Notes under the pieces: model-generated
Database searches by the model: none
Told to the model about the DNA's origin: nothing
What the model saw: only the letters and a program-made list of their open reading frames with translations
Assembly (NCBI RefSeq): GCF_000220705.2
Contig: NZ_CP023202.1
Span: forward strand, 6,044,501 to 6,108,500
Source: Streptomyces xinghaiensis S187
GTDB lineage: Bacteria; Actinomycetota; Actinomycetes; Streptomycetales; Streptomycetaceae
Direction: 5' to 3'
Length of the DNA stretch: 64,000 nt
Made by a program: the position numbers and the translations under genes
Shown here: in pieces, positions 34,383 to 44,020 of the stretch
Numbering within the stretch: position 1 is the first letter of the stretch
Layout: each line of letters begins with the position of its first letter

Positions 34383-34697
34383 TCACAGGACCAGGAGGGT
34401 CCCGCACGCCGCCATGGCGACGACGCAGCCCGCCGCCAGCGTGACCGATCCTACGGACACGGCCCCGGGCCGCGCCCGGTCCAGCGCCCGGATCCTGCGG
34501 TGGGCGGCGGTCAGCAGTACGAGCCAGGCCGCGGCCGTCAGGGCCACCGCCACGGCGGCGACGGCACCGGTGTCGCCGTGCAGGGCCAGCCGCACGCCCA
34601 GGATCGCGGCCACCGTGCCCGCCAGCGTCGAACGCCGCCAGGCGAAACCGGTGCGCTCGGGCTGTGCCGCCGGGTCGCGCGGGGCCGTCTCCGTCAT
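34383..34697 (-). CDS. DUF202 small membrane protein (second of pair)
   Basis: The 104-residue protein has three predicted helices and a short N-terminal tail (MTETAPRDPAAQPERTGFAW) with the DUF202-like FAWRRSTLAGTVAAI signature. The start ATG overlaps the stop of the upstream DUF202 gene (TGATG), so translation is coupled. DUF202/YidH proteins are inner-membrane proteins of unknown function and often occur as such pairs. Confidence 0.82.
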   Translation of the reverse strand: MTETAPRDPAAQPERTGFAWRRSTLAGTVAAILGVRLALHGDTGAVAAVAVALTAAAWLVLLTAAHRRIRALDRARPGAVSVGSVTLAAGCVVAMAACGTLLVL

Positions 34698-35113
34698 CAG
34701 CCCGCCCAGCCGACGGCCACGGTGATGACCATCACCGCGGAGACCAGGATCACCCCGGCCGCGAGGAGGGCGGGGAAGCGCGTGGAGGGCAGGTCCTCGC
34801 CGCGCCGCATCGCCAGTTCCACCCGCACCCAGTGGTTCACCGCCCGCGCGGCCACCAGCGCCCCGCCGACCAGCAGCACGACGGCGACGGTGGCCCGTAC
34901 CGAGCGGTGCAGGTCCGGCAGGAACTGGGCGACCGCGAAGCCGCCGCCCACCAGGGCCAGGGCGGTGCGCAGCCAGGCGAGGAAGGTCCGCTCGTTGGCG
35001 AGGGAGAAGCGGTAGTCGGGGGTCTCGCCCTGGGACCGGATCCGGGCGGGGGAGAACCACAGCCGCACTCCGGCGGCCGCCGCACGCACTTTTCCGAACG
35101 GAGTTCCGGCCAT
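34697..35113 (-). CDS. DUF202/YidH-family membrane protein (first of pair)
   Basis: The 138-residue protein carries the family signature DYRFSLANERTFLAWLRTALAL (about 31-52) at the start of three membrane helices. Start 35111-35113 was chosen since upstream residues of the long open frame are proline/glycine-rich and GGATGGGG precedes it. It forms a two-gene operon with the smaller DUF202 gene through a one-base stop-start overlap. Function is unknown. Confidence 0.88.
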   Translation of the reverse strand: MAGTPFGKVRAAAAGVRLWFSPARIRSQGETPDYRFSLANERTFLAWLRTALALVGGGFAVAQFLPDLHRSVRATVAVVLLVGGALVAARAVNHWVRVELAMRRGEDLPSTRFPALLAAGVILVSAVMVITVAVGWAG

Positions 35114-35468
35114 GACCCCATCCAACCACCAGGGGCCGGGGAATTCCTTCGAGGGGTGAAGGCGGAGCGCGGCCGTCCCCGGGGACGGAATCCGCTCTCC
35201 CCCCGGAACGGGCCCCCGGCCTGCGGTCATACACTGCGGGAGGCGGCTGCCGGGCGGGCCCGATTATCAACAAGATGTAAACAACCATCCGGTGAGGAAA
35301 CGGTCCTCCGGGGACGCCTTGACGCGGAGTGGTGACTAACGGTTTGCTGTCTGTGATCATCGGTCGGTGTAGCGGAGATCACGCCGCCGGCGGGTCCGCC
35401 AGATGCACGGACAAGTGCCCCATACCGGGCGGAAAGTGGCGTGTTGCCGTGGAGGAAGAAGCTCACGG
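35114..35468. promoter_or_regulatory. Divergent promoter region with AT-rich patch
   Basis: This 355-base spacer separates the DUF202 operon from a rightward gene. There is no gene in it. The section 35262-35300 is AT-rich (TTATCAACAAGATGTAAAC). TTGCTG (35343-35348) and TGTAGC 18 bases later form a plausible sigma70-like promoter for the rightward gene. Confidence 0.4.
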
Positions 35469-36437
35469 ATGACCCCTCCACCGCCGCCACCGCCCCCGCT
35501 GGGCAGATCCCGCAACAAGGACGGCTTCGCCTTCGACCCGGCCCTCGACGACACGGAGCTCGCCGGGGTCCGCGACGCGCTCGTACAGGGCCGCTGGGGT
35601 GAGAGCCGCACCCTGCTGGCCAGGACCGGCCGGGACTGGGACCGCCGCGGCCACCGGCTGGTCGTCCTCGGCATGGAGCCCAACAGCGCGGCCTGGGCCG
35701 AGGAGTGGCGGCTGGCCGAGCCCGACAGCGTGGACGCCGCCGCCCTGTACGCCTGCGCCAAGGTCTTCCGCGCGCTGCGCGGCAAGGAGGACCCGGCCGC
35801 CGCCCGCGAGGTCTGCCGGGCCGCCGCCCGGATGTACCCCGCCGACCCGTCCCCCTGGCTGGCCCTGCTGATCCTGGCCCGGCACACCGGCACCGACGAG
35901 GAGCGGCTGCAGATCTTCGACCAGGTGCGCGGCCGCCACCGCGAACACCACCACGCGCACCACCTCATGACGGCCTGCCTGGCCGAACACCAGCAGGGCG
36001 ACCGGGACGACCCCTTCCACGAGGTCTACGACTTCGCCGCCTGGGCCGCCGAACAGGCCCCCGCCGACTCGCCGCTCTGCGCCCTGCCGGTCATCGCGCA
36101 CACCGAGCGCTACCGGGTCCTCGCCCACGCCGGCATCGAGCCGCGCGACCCCACCCGCTCCGGGCACTGGAAGAGCCGCCGGGCCCGCCAGGTCATGAAG
36201 GCCGCCTTCGACTGGTGGCTGGAGTGGGGCTACGAGGAGCACCCGCGCCGCCTGGTGGACCTCAACTTCCTGGCGCACGCCAAGTACCACGAGGGCCGGC
36301 CCTGGGAGGCCGCCGCCCTCTTCCACCGCATCGGACGCCATGCCACCAAGGAGCCCTGGTCCTACCCCGACCGGGACCCCCGGAAGACCTACCGCGCGGC
36401 CCATGCCGCCGCCACCGGCGGAACGGACATCCGGTGA
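35469..36437 (+). CDS. Helical-repeat hypothetical protein, conserved in streptomycetes
   Basis: The 322-residue soluble protein has an N-terminal proline run (PPPPPPPP) and then TPR-like helices (ALVQGRWGESRTLLARTG, AALYACAKVFRAL, ADPSPWLALLILARHT). No catalytic motif was recognised. The ATG at 35469 is used; an upstream in-frame ATG at 35403 would add 22 residues and cannot be excluded. The gene is followed after 67 bases by an APC permease on the same strand. It may be a scaffold or regulatory protein, but no evidence shows what it binds. Confidence 0.65.
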   Translation: MTPPPPPPPPLGRSRNKDGFAFDPALDDTELAGVRDALVQGRWGESRTLLARTGRDWDRRGHRLVVLGMEPNSAAWAEEWRLAEPDSVDAAALYACAKVFRALRGKEDPAAAREVCRAAARMYPADPSPWLALLILARHTGTDEERLQIFDQVRGRHREHHHAHHLMTACLAEHQQGDRDDPFHEVYDFAAWAAEQAPADSPLCALPVIAHTERYRVLAHAGIEPRDPTRSGHWKSRRARQVMKAAFDWWLEWGYEEHPRRLVDLNFLAHAKYHEGRPWEAAALFHRIGRHATKEPWSYPDRDPRKTYRAAHAAATGGTDIR

Positions 36438-36504
36438 CCGGCCCGCCGCGCGTCCGGCACCACCTCTTACCAGTTGACAGACCCCAACCAGCGGGAAGGT
36501 GACC

Positions 36505-38073
36505 ATGCTGACGGACAACAACTCCGCCATCAGCACGTACAAGGGCCAGGAACGGGCGCTCCGCGCGGACCGCATCGGCCTGGGCGGCCTGCTGCTCTCC
36601 GTCCTCGCGGCCAGCGCGCCCCTCCTCGTGGTCGCGGGTGTCATGCCCACCACATACGCGGTGATGGGCATCGTCGGACAGCCGCTGATCTTCGTCCTCC
36701 TCGGCGTGGTCCTGCTGCTCTTCAGCGTCGGCTACGCCGAGATGAGCCGCCATGTGCACAACGCCGGCGCCTTCTACGCCTACATCGCCCGCGGCCTCGG
36801 CGGCACGGCCGGGGCCGGCGCCTCCGTCGTGGCCCTCGTCGCCTACAGCGCCATGCAGGTCGGCATCTACGGCATCTTCGGCTTCGAGGTCAGCGGACTC
36901 GCCGACACCTACCTCGGCCTCACCGTCGCCTGGTGGATCCCCGCCCTCGCCGCCGCGCTCGTCGTCGGCGTGCTCGGCTGGCTCAAGATCGACCTCAGCG
37001 CCAAGGTGCTCGGCGTGCTGCTCGTCATCGAGGTCTGCATGGTCGTCATCTTCGACGTCGCGGCCATCGGCGACCCCGGCCCCCAGGGCCTCTCCCTGAC
37101 GGCCTTCGACCCCGGCACCCTCGCCGGGGCCGGCCTCGGCACCGCGCTCTGCTTCGCCTTCGCCTCCTTCGTCGGCTTCGAACAGGCCCCCGTCTACGCC
37201 GAGGAGACCCGGCGCCCGCAGGTCGTCGTCGCCCGCGCCATGTTCCTCGCCGTCGGCTTCGCCGCCCTCTTCCTGGCCCTCAGCTCCTGGGCCCTCAACA
37301 TCGCCTCCGGCCCCGCCCGGATCGTCCAGGACGCCCAGGAGCAGAGCGCCGGCCTGCTCTTCCACCTGACCGAGGGCCGGCTCGGCTCCGCCTTCACCGA
37401 CGTCATGCACGTCTTCTTCGTCACCGGCATGTTCGCGGCCATGCTCAGCTTCCACAACGTCGTCGCCCGCTACGCCTTCGCCATGGGCCGCGAGGGCCTG
37501 CTGCCCGCCGCCCTCGGCCGCACCACCCGCACCAGCGGGGCCCCCGGCACCGGATCGCTGCTGCAGAGCGCCGTCTCCATCGCCGTGATCGCCGTCTTCG
37601 CCCTCACCGACGACAAGCCGCACGGCGACCCCACCGCCCCGGTGCTCAACCTCTTCACCTGGATGGGCAACGTCGGCGCGCTCGGCGTCATCGTCCTGAT
37701 GGCCACCGCCTCCGCGGCCGTCATCGCCTTCTTCGTCCGCCGCGGCGCCGCCCGCGCCCAGGCCTGGCGGCTTCTCTCCTCCGGCATCGCCTGCGCCGCG
37801 ATGCTCACGATCATCGTCTACACGGTGAAGGACTTCGACGTGCTGCTGGGCGCCGAGCCCGGCTCGGTGCTGCGCTGGGTCCTGCCCGGCATCATCGGGC
37901 TCGCCGTGGCCGGCGGCCTCGTCTACGGACTGGTGCTGCGCTCCGTGCGGCCCGAGGTGCACCGCCGGATCGGGCTGGGGAACCAGGCGTTCCAGCTGGA
38001 GCGGACCGCGGCCGCGCAGGCGGACCCCGCGGACCCCGCGCCCCCGGCCGGCACCGCGGCACCGCGCGGCTGA
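36505..38073 (+). CDS. APC-superfamily amino acid/amine permease
   Basis: The 522-residue membrane protein has about 12 to 14 helices. The first helix motif GLGGLLLSVLAASAPLLVVAGVMP and SFVGFEQAPVYAEETRRPQ in the middle are typical of the amino-acid-polyamine-organocation superfamily. ATG at 36505 with AAGG five bases upstream was preferred over GTG at 36499. The C-terminal tail is alanine/proline-rich. A perfect 20-bp terminator follows. The substrate cannot be identified. Confidence 0.9.
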   Translation: MLTDNNSAISTYKGQERALRADRIGLGGLLLSVLAASAPLLVVAGVMPTTYAVMGIVGQPLIFVLLGVVLLLFSVGYAEMSRHVHNAGAFYAYIARGLGGTAGAGASVVALVAYSAMQVGIYGIFGFEVSGLADTYLGLTVAWWIPALAAALVVGVLGWLKIDLSAKVLGVLLVIEVCMVVIFDVAAIGDPGPQGLSLTAFDPGTLAGAGLGTALCFAFASFVGFEQAPVYAEETRRPQVVVARAMFLAVGFAALFLALSSWALNIASGPARIVQDAQEQSAGLLFHLTEGRLGSAFTDVMHVFFVTGMFAAMLSFHNVVARYAFAMGREGLLPAALGRTTRTSGAPGTGSLLQSAVSIAVIAVFALTDDKPHGDPTAPVLNLFTWMGNVGALGVIVLMATASAAVIAFFVRRGAARAQAWRLLSSGIACAAMLTIIVYTVKDFDVLLGAEPGSVLRWVLPGIIGLAVAGGLVYGLVLRSVRPEVHRRIGLGNQAFQLERTAAAQADPADPAPPAGTAAPRG

Positions 38074-38090
38074 CCCCCCACGACGGCACG

Positions 38091-38132
38091 GGACGGTAGG
38101 GCCCGGGTCCCCGGACCCGGGCCCTACCGTCC
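38091..38132 (+). terminator. Perfect 20-bp stem terminator after APC permease
   Basis: Bases 38091-38110 pair exactly with 38113-38132 around a CC loop. It lies 17 bases after the permease stop. Confidence 0.9.
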
Positions 38133-38254
38133 GATCATCACTCTTTCGAGTGCTGAACACCGGGCCACCCCTAGGCAGTTGAGGATTCCGAACGGTAACT
38201 TGCGCTCGCCGACGGCCCCGCCGCGGCGGGTACGGGTTCGAGAGAGGTGACGCG

Positions 38255-40087
38255 GTGCGCGAACTCAGCCTTCCGCCCCTGGTGCAGAAGCTCCGTACGG
38301 GAGGTCTCGCGGATTCCGTGTACGAGATCGCCGAAAGGGCCCCGGACCGGGTGCAGTTCTCCCGGCGCGAGGACGGCCCCGGCGGCATCCGCTGGCTCCC
38401 CGTCACGGCCCTCGGCTTCCGCAGCGAGGTGACGGCCCTGGCCAAGGGGCTGATCGCGGACGGCGTCCGGCCCGGCGACCGCATCGCCGTGATGTCCCGC
38501 ACCCGCTACGAATGGACCCTCTTCTCCTACGCCCTGTGGTCCATCGGCGCCCAGCTCGTCCCCGTCTACCCCACCTCCTCCGCCGAGCAGGTGCACTGGA
38601 TCCTCTCCGACACCCGCGCCTCCGCCGTCGTCGTCGAACACGCCGACGAGGCGATGACCGTCGGCGCCATCTGCGACGACCTCCCCCAGCTGCGCCGCAT
38701 CTGGCAGCTCGACGAGGGCTGCGTCCAGGAGCTGTCCGCCCTGGGCCGCGGCATCCCCGACGCCCTGGTGCACCGGATGCGCGCCGGGGTCAGCCCCGGC
38801 TCGGCGGCCACCATCACGTACACCTCCGGCACCACCGGCCGCCCCCGGGGCTGCGTGATCACCCACGCCAACCTGGCCTTCGAGTGCGACACCCTCATCG
38901 AGGGCTGGCGCGAACTCCTCGCCGAACCGGGCGAACAGCCCGCCGTCCTCGCCTTCCTCCCGCTCTCCCACGTCTACGGCCTGATGGTGCAGGTGGCCTG
39001 CCAGCGCCACGGCGTCCGCCTCGGCCACCAGCCGGACCCGTCCTCCGACGAACTCCTCCCCGCCCTCACCTCGTTCCGGCCCACCTTCCTCTTCGCCGTG
39101 CCGTACGTCTTCGAACGGATCTACCGCACCGCCCGCCGGCAGGCCGAACAGGCCCAGAAACTGGAGGCCTTCGACCACGCCGTGGACGTCGCCATGCGCT
39201 ACGCCGAGGCCGCCGAACGGCGCTCCCTGCTCCGCGGCGCCGGACCGGGGCCCGCGCTGCGCGTCCAGCACGCCCTGCACGACCGCACCGTCTACGCCCG
39301 GCTGCGCGCGGTGCTCGGGGGCCGGGTGCGGCACGCCGTCTCCGGCGGATCACCGCTCTCCCGGGAGCTCGGCCTGGTCTTCGCGGGCGCCGGCGTCACC
39401 ATCTACGACGGCTACGGCCTCACCGAGACGGCCGCCGCCGTCACCGGCCACCCGATCGGCCGCCCCAAGTTCGGCACCGTCGGCCGCCCGCTGCCCGGAT
39501 GCGCCGTGCACATCGCGGAGGACGGCGAGATCTGGGTGCGCGGGGACAACGTCTTCGCCGGGTACCTCGACGACCGGGAGGGCACCGAGGAGGTGCTGCA
39601 CGAGGGCTGGCTGGCCACCGGCGACATCGGCCACCTCGACGAGGACGGCTATCTCCACCTGACCGGGCGCAAGAAGGACATCATCGTCACCAGCGGCGGC
39701 AAGAGCGTCTCCCCGCTCATCCTGGAGGAACGGCTCCGCGCGCACCCGCTCATCTCGCGCTGCCTGGTCGTCGGGGACAACCGGCCGTTCATCGCGGCCC
39801 TGATCACCCTGGACCCGGAGGCCGTGGGCCACTGGCAGCGGCTCCGCTTCCAGCAGCCCATGGACCTGCGGGTGGTGGTGCGCCACGCGGAGCTGCAGGA
39901 GGAGATCCAGCGCGCGGTGTCCCGCGCCAACACCGCCGTCTCCCGCAGCGAGTCCATCCGCGCCTTCCGCGTCCTGCCGCACGACTTCAGCGTCCGGGGC
40001 GGCCTGCTGACCCCCTCCCTGAAGCTCCGCCGCGGGGCCATCGTCAAGGCGTACGCGGCCGAGATCGCCGAGCTGTACTCCCGGTGA
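38255..40087 (+). CDS. Long-chain fatty-acid-CoA ligase, FadD15-like
   Basis: The 610-residue AMP-binding enzyme activates long-chain fatty acids. It has TYTSGTTGRPRGCVITHAN (about 186-204), YDGYGLTETAAAVTG (about 384), WLATGDIGHLDEDGYLHLTGRKKDIIVTSGGK (consecutive blocks to about 480) and the C-terminal LTPSLKLRRG, where Lys is the ligation residue. The large insertion and C-terminal ISRCLVVGDNRPFIAALITLDPE match FadD15-type enzymes. GTG at 38255 follows GAGAGAGG. It is convergent with glxA. There is no TetR operator in its promoter like those of the other synthetase. Confidence 0.94.
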   Translation: MRELSLPPLVQKLRTGGLADSVYEIAERAPDRVQFSRREDGPGGIRWLPVTALGFRSEVTALAKGLIADGVRPGDRIAVMSRTRYEWTLFSYALWSIGAQLVPVYPTSSAEQVHWILSDTRASAVVVEHADEAMTVGAICDDLPQLRRIWQLDEGCVQELSALGRGIPDALVHRMRAGVSPGSAATITYTSGTTGRPRGCVITHANLAFECDTLIEGWRELLAEPGEQPAVLAFLPLSHVYGLMVQVACQRHGVRLGHQPDPSSDELLPALTSFRPTFLFAVPYVFERIYRTARRQAEQAQKLEAFDHAVDVAMRYAEAAERRSLLRGAGPGPALRVQHALHDRTVYARLRAVLGGRVRHAVSGGSPLSRELGLVFAGAGVTIYDGYGLTETAAAVTGHPIGRPKFGTVGRPLPGCAVHIAEDGEIWVRGDNVFAGYLDDREGTEEVLHEGWLATGDIGHLDEDGYLHLTGRKKDIIVTSGGKSVSPLILEERLRAHPLISRCLVVGDNRPFIAALITLDPEAVGHWQRLRFQQPMDLRVVVRHAELQEEIQRAVSRANTAVSRSESIRAFRVLPHDFSVRGGLLTPSLKLRRGAIVKAYAAEIAELYSR

Positions 40088-40117
40088 GCGGAGCCCGGGC
40101 CCCTGCGGGCCGGCGGG

Positions 40118-40150
40118 CCCGGCCGCCGGCGGAGGGGGACGGCGGCCGGG
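40118..40150. terminator. Bidirectional hairpin between ligase and glxA
   Basis: CCCGGCCGCCG (40118-40128) and CGGCGGCCGGG (40140-40150) form an 11-bp stem between two convergent genes. Confidence 0.65.
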
Positions 40151-40157
40151 CGGTCCG

Positions 40158-42083
40158 TCAGCGGATGTGCACCCAGTGGGCCTTCGAGGGCACACCCGCG
40201 GAGTCCGTCACGAAGAGCATGTACCAGCCGCGCGGCACCAGCGTCGGGTCCTCGGGCACCGTCAGCGCCAGCCGCCCGCCGCTCCGCCGCTCCAGTCCCA
40301 GCTCGACGGAGCGCTGCTCGACATCCGTGGTGTGGGTGACGGCGCTGGGCCGCATCAGCCGGGCCCGGGCCGCGCGCCGGGCGGACTCGACGGTGAAGAC
40401 GGCCGTGTCGCCGCGCTCGGCCCCGTCCGGCCCGCCGGTGATCCGCGGCCGCTCGCCCCGGTGCAGATACGGCGGGGAGAAGATCTCGACGCGCTGCTCG
40501 AAGGTGCCCGGCTGGTTGTTGTCCGGGTCGGCGTAGAGCGGGTCGGAGCCGAAGGTGGCCACCCGCCCGTCGGGCAGCAGCAGCGCCTCGGAGTGGTAGT
40601 TGCGGCCCACCACCGGGGACGCGGCGGGCCGGAACGCGTTCTCCTCCGGGAGGTAGAACTGCGCCTTGTGGATGTCGCTCTCGCCCTTGCCGCGGTAGTC
40701 CTCCGAGCCGCCGGTGGTGAAGACGGTGTCGTCCGGCAGCAGCACGCTGGAGAGATAGCGGGTGCCCTGCGGCAGATCGGGCCCCGGGGTGAAGCGGGGG
40801 TCCTTCCGCGCCAGGTCCGCGACGGCGGTGCGCGCGGTGGACTTGGGCGACTCGCCGACGCCCCCGCCGCCCAGCACCATCACCTTCTGTTCCTGGGCGG
40901 GCGGCAGCAGCACCGAGGCCGAGGTCTCCAGCTGGTCCTGGTCGGCGAGGCCGGGCACCGGGCGGAAGGTGTTCTTCTCCACGTTCCACAGCCCGGGCGC
41001 GCGGCCCTTGTCGGCGGGGCCGTAGCCGGCGTTGGAGCCCGAGTAGAACAGGTCTCCGCCGCGGGTCAGGAAGAGCGCCGGATAGGTGGGGAAGTAACGT
41101 TCCGGCGCGGGCGACCAGGTCCGCGTCTCCGGGTCGAAGACCTCGTTCTTGCCGGGGACGACCTGGCCGATCTCGTCCAGACCGGAGACGGCGAGGACCC
41201 GGCCGTCCTTCAGGGTGGCCAGGGTGGGGTACCAGCGGGCCTCCGCCATCGGGTCGACCGGCAGGTACCGCTCGGCCACGGGGTCGAACTCGTAGGCGAC
41301 GTCCAGGCCGTGGTAGTCCTGCTTGTCCAGGGTGAGGGACTGCGCGAGACCGTAGACGTTCCGCCGGTCCGCGCCCTTCAGCCCGTCGACGGAGTACTGG
41401 GCGGGGCGCCGGGTGACCTGGCTCCGGCCCTTCCGCACGGCCTCGACGAAGACCCGCTCCTCGCTCGCCGTGACGGTGACCTTGCCGCCCTTGCGCTTCT
41501 TCTTCTCGGCGGCGGGGAGCTCGAACGCCCGGGTGGTGCGGTACTGCTTGCCGTCCGGGGAACGGAAGACGGTGCCGCGGGGGAAGTGGTGCGGCCGGTC
41601 CGGGTCCTCGTTCTTGACGAGCATTCCGCCGCCCGCGCGTTCGACCTTGCCCTCCAGCACCTCGTAGCGGGCGGTGCCGCCGGCCACCAGCAGCTTCCCG
41701 CTGGGGAGCTGGGCGTGGCCCGAGCAGAACAGGTCCTCGGGGGTGGGGATCAGCCGGAAGGTGTTCTTCTCCGGGTCCCAGAGCAGCGTCTTGAAGGTGC
41801 CCGCCTTGAACATCTTCTCGTTGTTGCCGGACCCGGCGATCAGCAGCACCTTGCCGGTGTGCAGCAGCGCCGCGTGGATGGCGTTGACCCGGTACTTCTC
41901 CGGGACGCCGAGCAGGTCCCAGTGGCCGTACCGCGCCTTGTACTCCGGCTGTTCGATCTTGTAGGCGTGGTAGGTGCGCTCGGCGTAGCTGATGGCGGCG
42001 GGCGCGTTGAGCCCGGCCAGGGCGAGGAAAGCGGCCGCGCCGAGGGCCGTGGTGCGGAAGCGGGGGGTGATCAGATGGCGCAC
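40158..42083 (-). CDS. glxA: GlxA galactose-oxidase-like copper radical oxidase
   Basis: The 641-residue envelope enzyme has an N-terminal signal anchor (about 10-32) and a seven-bladed Kelch propeller. By comparison with the family, copper radical residues are Cys120 (DLFCSGHAQL) cross-linked to Tyr285 (RWYPT), with Tyr496, His497 (GRNYHSEA) and His584 as ligands. GlxA works with CslA in making and remodelling a beta-glucan at hyphal tips in S. lividans and S. coelicolor. Its ATG overlaps the last 13 bases of cslA, so translation is coupled. The cslZ endoglucanase gene expected in related species is not next to it. Confidence 0.95.
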   Translation of the reverse strand: MRHLITPRFRTTALGAAAFLALAGLNAPAAISYAERTYHAYKIEQPEYKARYGHWDLLGVPEKYRVNAIHAALLHTGKVLLIAGSGNNEKMFKAGTFKTLLWDPEKNTFRLIPTPEDLFCSGHAQLPSGKLLVAGGTARYEVLEGKVERAGGGMLVKNEDPDRPHHFPRGTVFRSPDGKQYRTTRAFELPAAEKKKRKGGKVTVTASEERVFVEAVRKGRSQVTRRPAQYSVDGLKGADRRNVYGLAQSLTLDKQDYHGLDVAYEFDPVAERYLPVDPMAEARWYPTLATLKDGRVLAVSGLDEIGQVVPGKNEVFDPETRTWSPAPERYFPTYPALFLTRGGDLFYSGSNAGYGPADKGRAPGLWNVEKNTFRPVPGLADQDQLETSASVLLPPAQEQKVMVLGGGGVGESPKSTARTAVADLARKDPRFTPGPDLPQGTRYLSSVLLPDDTVFTTGGSEDYRGKGESDIHKAQFYLPEENAFRPAASPVVGRNYHSEALLLPDGRVATFGSDPLYADPDNNQPGTFEQRVEIFSPPYLHRGERPRITGGPDGAERGDTAVFTVESARRAARARLMRPSAVTHTTDVEQRSVELGLERRSGGRLALTVPEDPTLVPRGWYMLFVTDSAGVPSKAHWVHIR

Positions 42084-44020
42084 AGCGGGTCCTTCTCTGC
42101 GGGGGTGTCACGCTTCGGGGACGCGGCCGTCGGCGCGCACGCGGGCGCGGGCGAGGCCGTCGACGCGGCGGGGACGGCGGCGGGGACGGCGGGGGAGCGG
42201 GCCGGGTCGCGGCGGGCGGAGTCCGTGCCCGCCGGTCCGGCGGAGGAGTCCGCCCGGGCCGCGGGGACGGCGGGGACCGCGGCGACCGTGCTCCGCCTCC
42301 GCCGCCCGCCGGCCGCCCAGACGAGCACGGGGGCGAGGCACAGGGCGACGGCGAGCAGGGCCCAGGCCGTTATGGCGGCGTGCAGATGGCCCAGGAAGAG
42401 GGCGGCCACCACCGATCCGCCGAAGACCGCGGCCCAGAAGAGATGGATCCGGAAGGTGGCGAGCCGGTCGGGGCTGGCGGAGTCGCCCTTGGGCGTCACC
42501 ACGAAGGAGCTCTTGCGGCGCAGTACGGCGTCGACCAGCGACTTGGCGTAGATGGGCGCGGAGAGGGCGGACATCGCCATGCCGGCCAGTCCGCCGGACC
42601 CCTCCGGTTCGTGCGGGGAGACGTTGTGCCGCCGGTTCCAGATGTAGAGCCCGATCTGCAGGGCCGCCGCGTCGCTGTACAGCATCAGCCAGATCTCCGC
42701 GGGGACGTGCAGCCCGGACGCGCCGACGACGAGGAAGAGCAGGCAGCTCAGGGCGGCGAGCAGCCAGTTGAGCGCCGTCATCGGGTAGTAGACGACCATC
42801 AGCGCGTAATTGAGCAGCCGGCCCGGCGGAAGGGAGAACGGGGCCTTCCAGAACTGCTTGAGGATGGTCTCGTACGTGCCCCGCGACCAGCGGAGCTGCT
42901 GGGTGAAGAAGTCCGTCCAGGCGGCCGGCCCCTCACCGACGGCGAGCACGTCGGGGGTGTAGACGGAGCGCCATTTCCGCCCGGTCTCCGGATTCCTGGC
43001 CCGGTGGATCTCGAAACCGGTCGCCATGTCCTCGGTGATGGAGTCGTAGAGGCCGCCGATTCCCTGGATGGCCTTGATGCGGACGGCGTTGGAGGTGCCG
43101 ACGAACATGGGGGAGCCATAGGCGTTCCCGGCCCGCTGGATCAGCGCGTGGAACAGGAACTGCTGGCTTTCCGCGGCCTTGGTGACGGCGGTGTCGTAAT
43201 TCCCGTACACCTGGGGGCCGATGACGAAGGCGACGTCCGGATCGCGGAAGAAGCCGAGCATGCGCTCCAGATAGTTGGGGAGCGGCACGTGGTCGGTGTC
43301 GACGGAGGCGAAGAAGTCGTAGTCCCCGCCGTGGGCGTCCAGCCAGGCGTTGTAGTTGCCGTGCTTGGTCCGGGCGCGGTGCGGGCCGGTGGACTGGTTC
43401 CACTTCTCCACGCCCTTGCGGGTGAAGTGGCGGACGCCGAGGCGGGCGCAGACGGCCTTCGCCGCCGGGTCGTCGCCCTCGTCGAGGAGCCAGACGTGCA
43501 CGGTGCCGCGGTGCCGGATGCGGACGGCGGCCTCCAGGGTCCTGGTGACCATCTCGATCGGCTCCTTGCCGGGCACGAACGAGGTCAGGAAGGCGACCCG
43601 GGTGCCGGGCTCGGGGGTGACGGGCACGGGGTCACGGGCGACGAGCGTCGCGTGGGCGTTCGAGAAGACCGTGCACAGCCGGAAGAACTCGATGAGGCCG
43701 ATCGAGACGAGCATCGTGGTGTCCGCGGCGGATTCCCAGCCGGACACGTACGGGCGGTGCACCCAGTGCGCCGGCTGGAGCAGCCAGAACAGCAGCAGCG
43801 CGGAGAAGAGGGGGGCGGCGCAGAGCAGCAGGGTGGCGCGGATCCGGTGCGGTTCCTGCGCCAGCAGGCTGCGGTACGCCACCCGGTACGGCTTTTCTTC
43901 CTCTACCGGGTCGTGGAGCGGTCCCGCGAGTCTGCTGTACCGCTCGTAATCGTAGGCCGGAGGGGAATCGGGGGCGGGCTGCTCCCCGGCCTTCTGGGTT
44001 ACGGAATTCGGTGACGCCAT
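42071..44020 (-). CDS. cslA: CslA cellulose-synthase-like glycosyltransferase
   Basis: The 649-residue membrane glycan synthase of family GT2 has two N-terminal helices, a cytoplasmic catalytic domain, and five or more C-terminal helices. Motifs are DEGDD, the DxD in VDTDHVP (about 241), TED (about 330) and QQLRWSRG (QxxRW, about 373). CslA makes a tip-located beta-glucan needed for hyphal growth and development. The start at 44018-44020 has GGGAG upstream. The alanine/proline-rich C-terminal tail (about 585-649) is unusually long. It is followed by overlapping glxA. Confidence 0.95.
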   Translation of the reverse strand: MASPNSVTQKAGEQPAPDSPPAYDYERYSRLAGPLHDPVEEEKPYRVAYRSLLAQEPHRIRATLLLCAAPLFSALLLFWLLQPAHWVHRPYVSGWESAADTTMLVSIGLIEFFRLCTVFSNAHATLVARDPVPVTPEPGTRVAFLTSFVPGKEPIEMVTRTLEAAVRIRHRGTVHVWLLDEGDDPAAKAVCARLGVRHFTRKGVEKWNQSTGPHRARTKHGNYNAWLDAHGGDYDFFASVDTDHVPLPNYLERMLGFFRDPDVAFVIGPQVYGNYDTAVTKAAESQQFLFHALIQRAGNAYGSPMFVGTSNAVRIKAIQGIGGLYDSITEDMATGFEIHRARNPETGRKWRSVYTPDVLAVGEGPAAWTDFFTQQLRWSRGTYETILKQFWKAPFSLPPGRLLNYALMVVYYPMTALNWLLAALSCLLFLVVGASGLHVPAEIWLMLYSDAAALQIGLYIWNRRHNVSPHEPEGSGGLAGMAMSALSAPIYAKSLVDAVLRRKSSFVVTPKGDSASPDRLATFRIHLFWAAVFGGSVVAALFLGHLHAAITAWALLAVALCLAPVLVWAAGGRRRRSTVAAVPAVPAARADSSAGPAGTDSARRDPARSPAVPAAVPAASTASPAPACAPTAASPKRDTPAEKDPLCAI

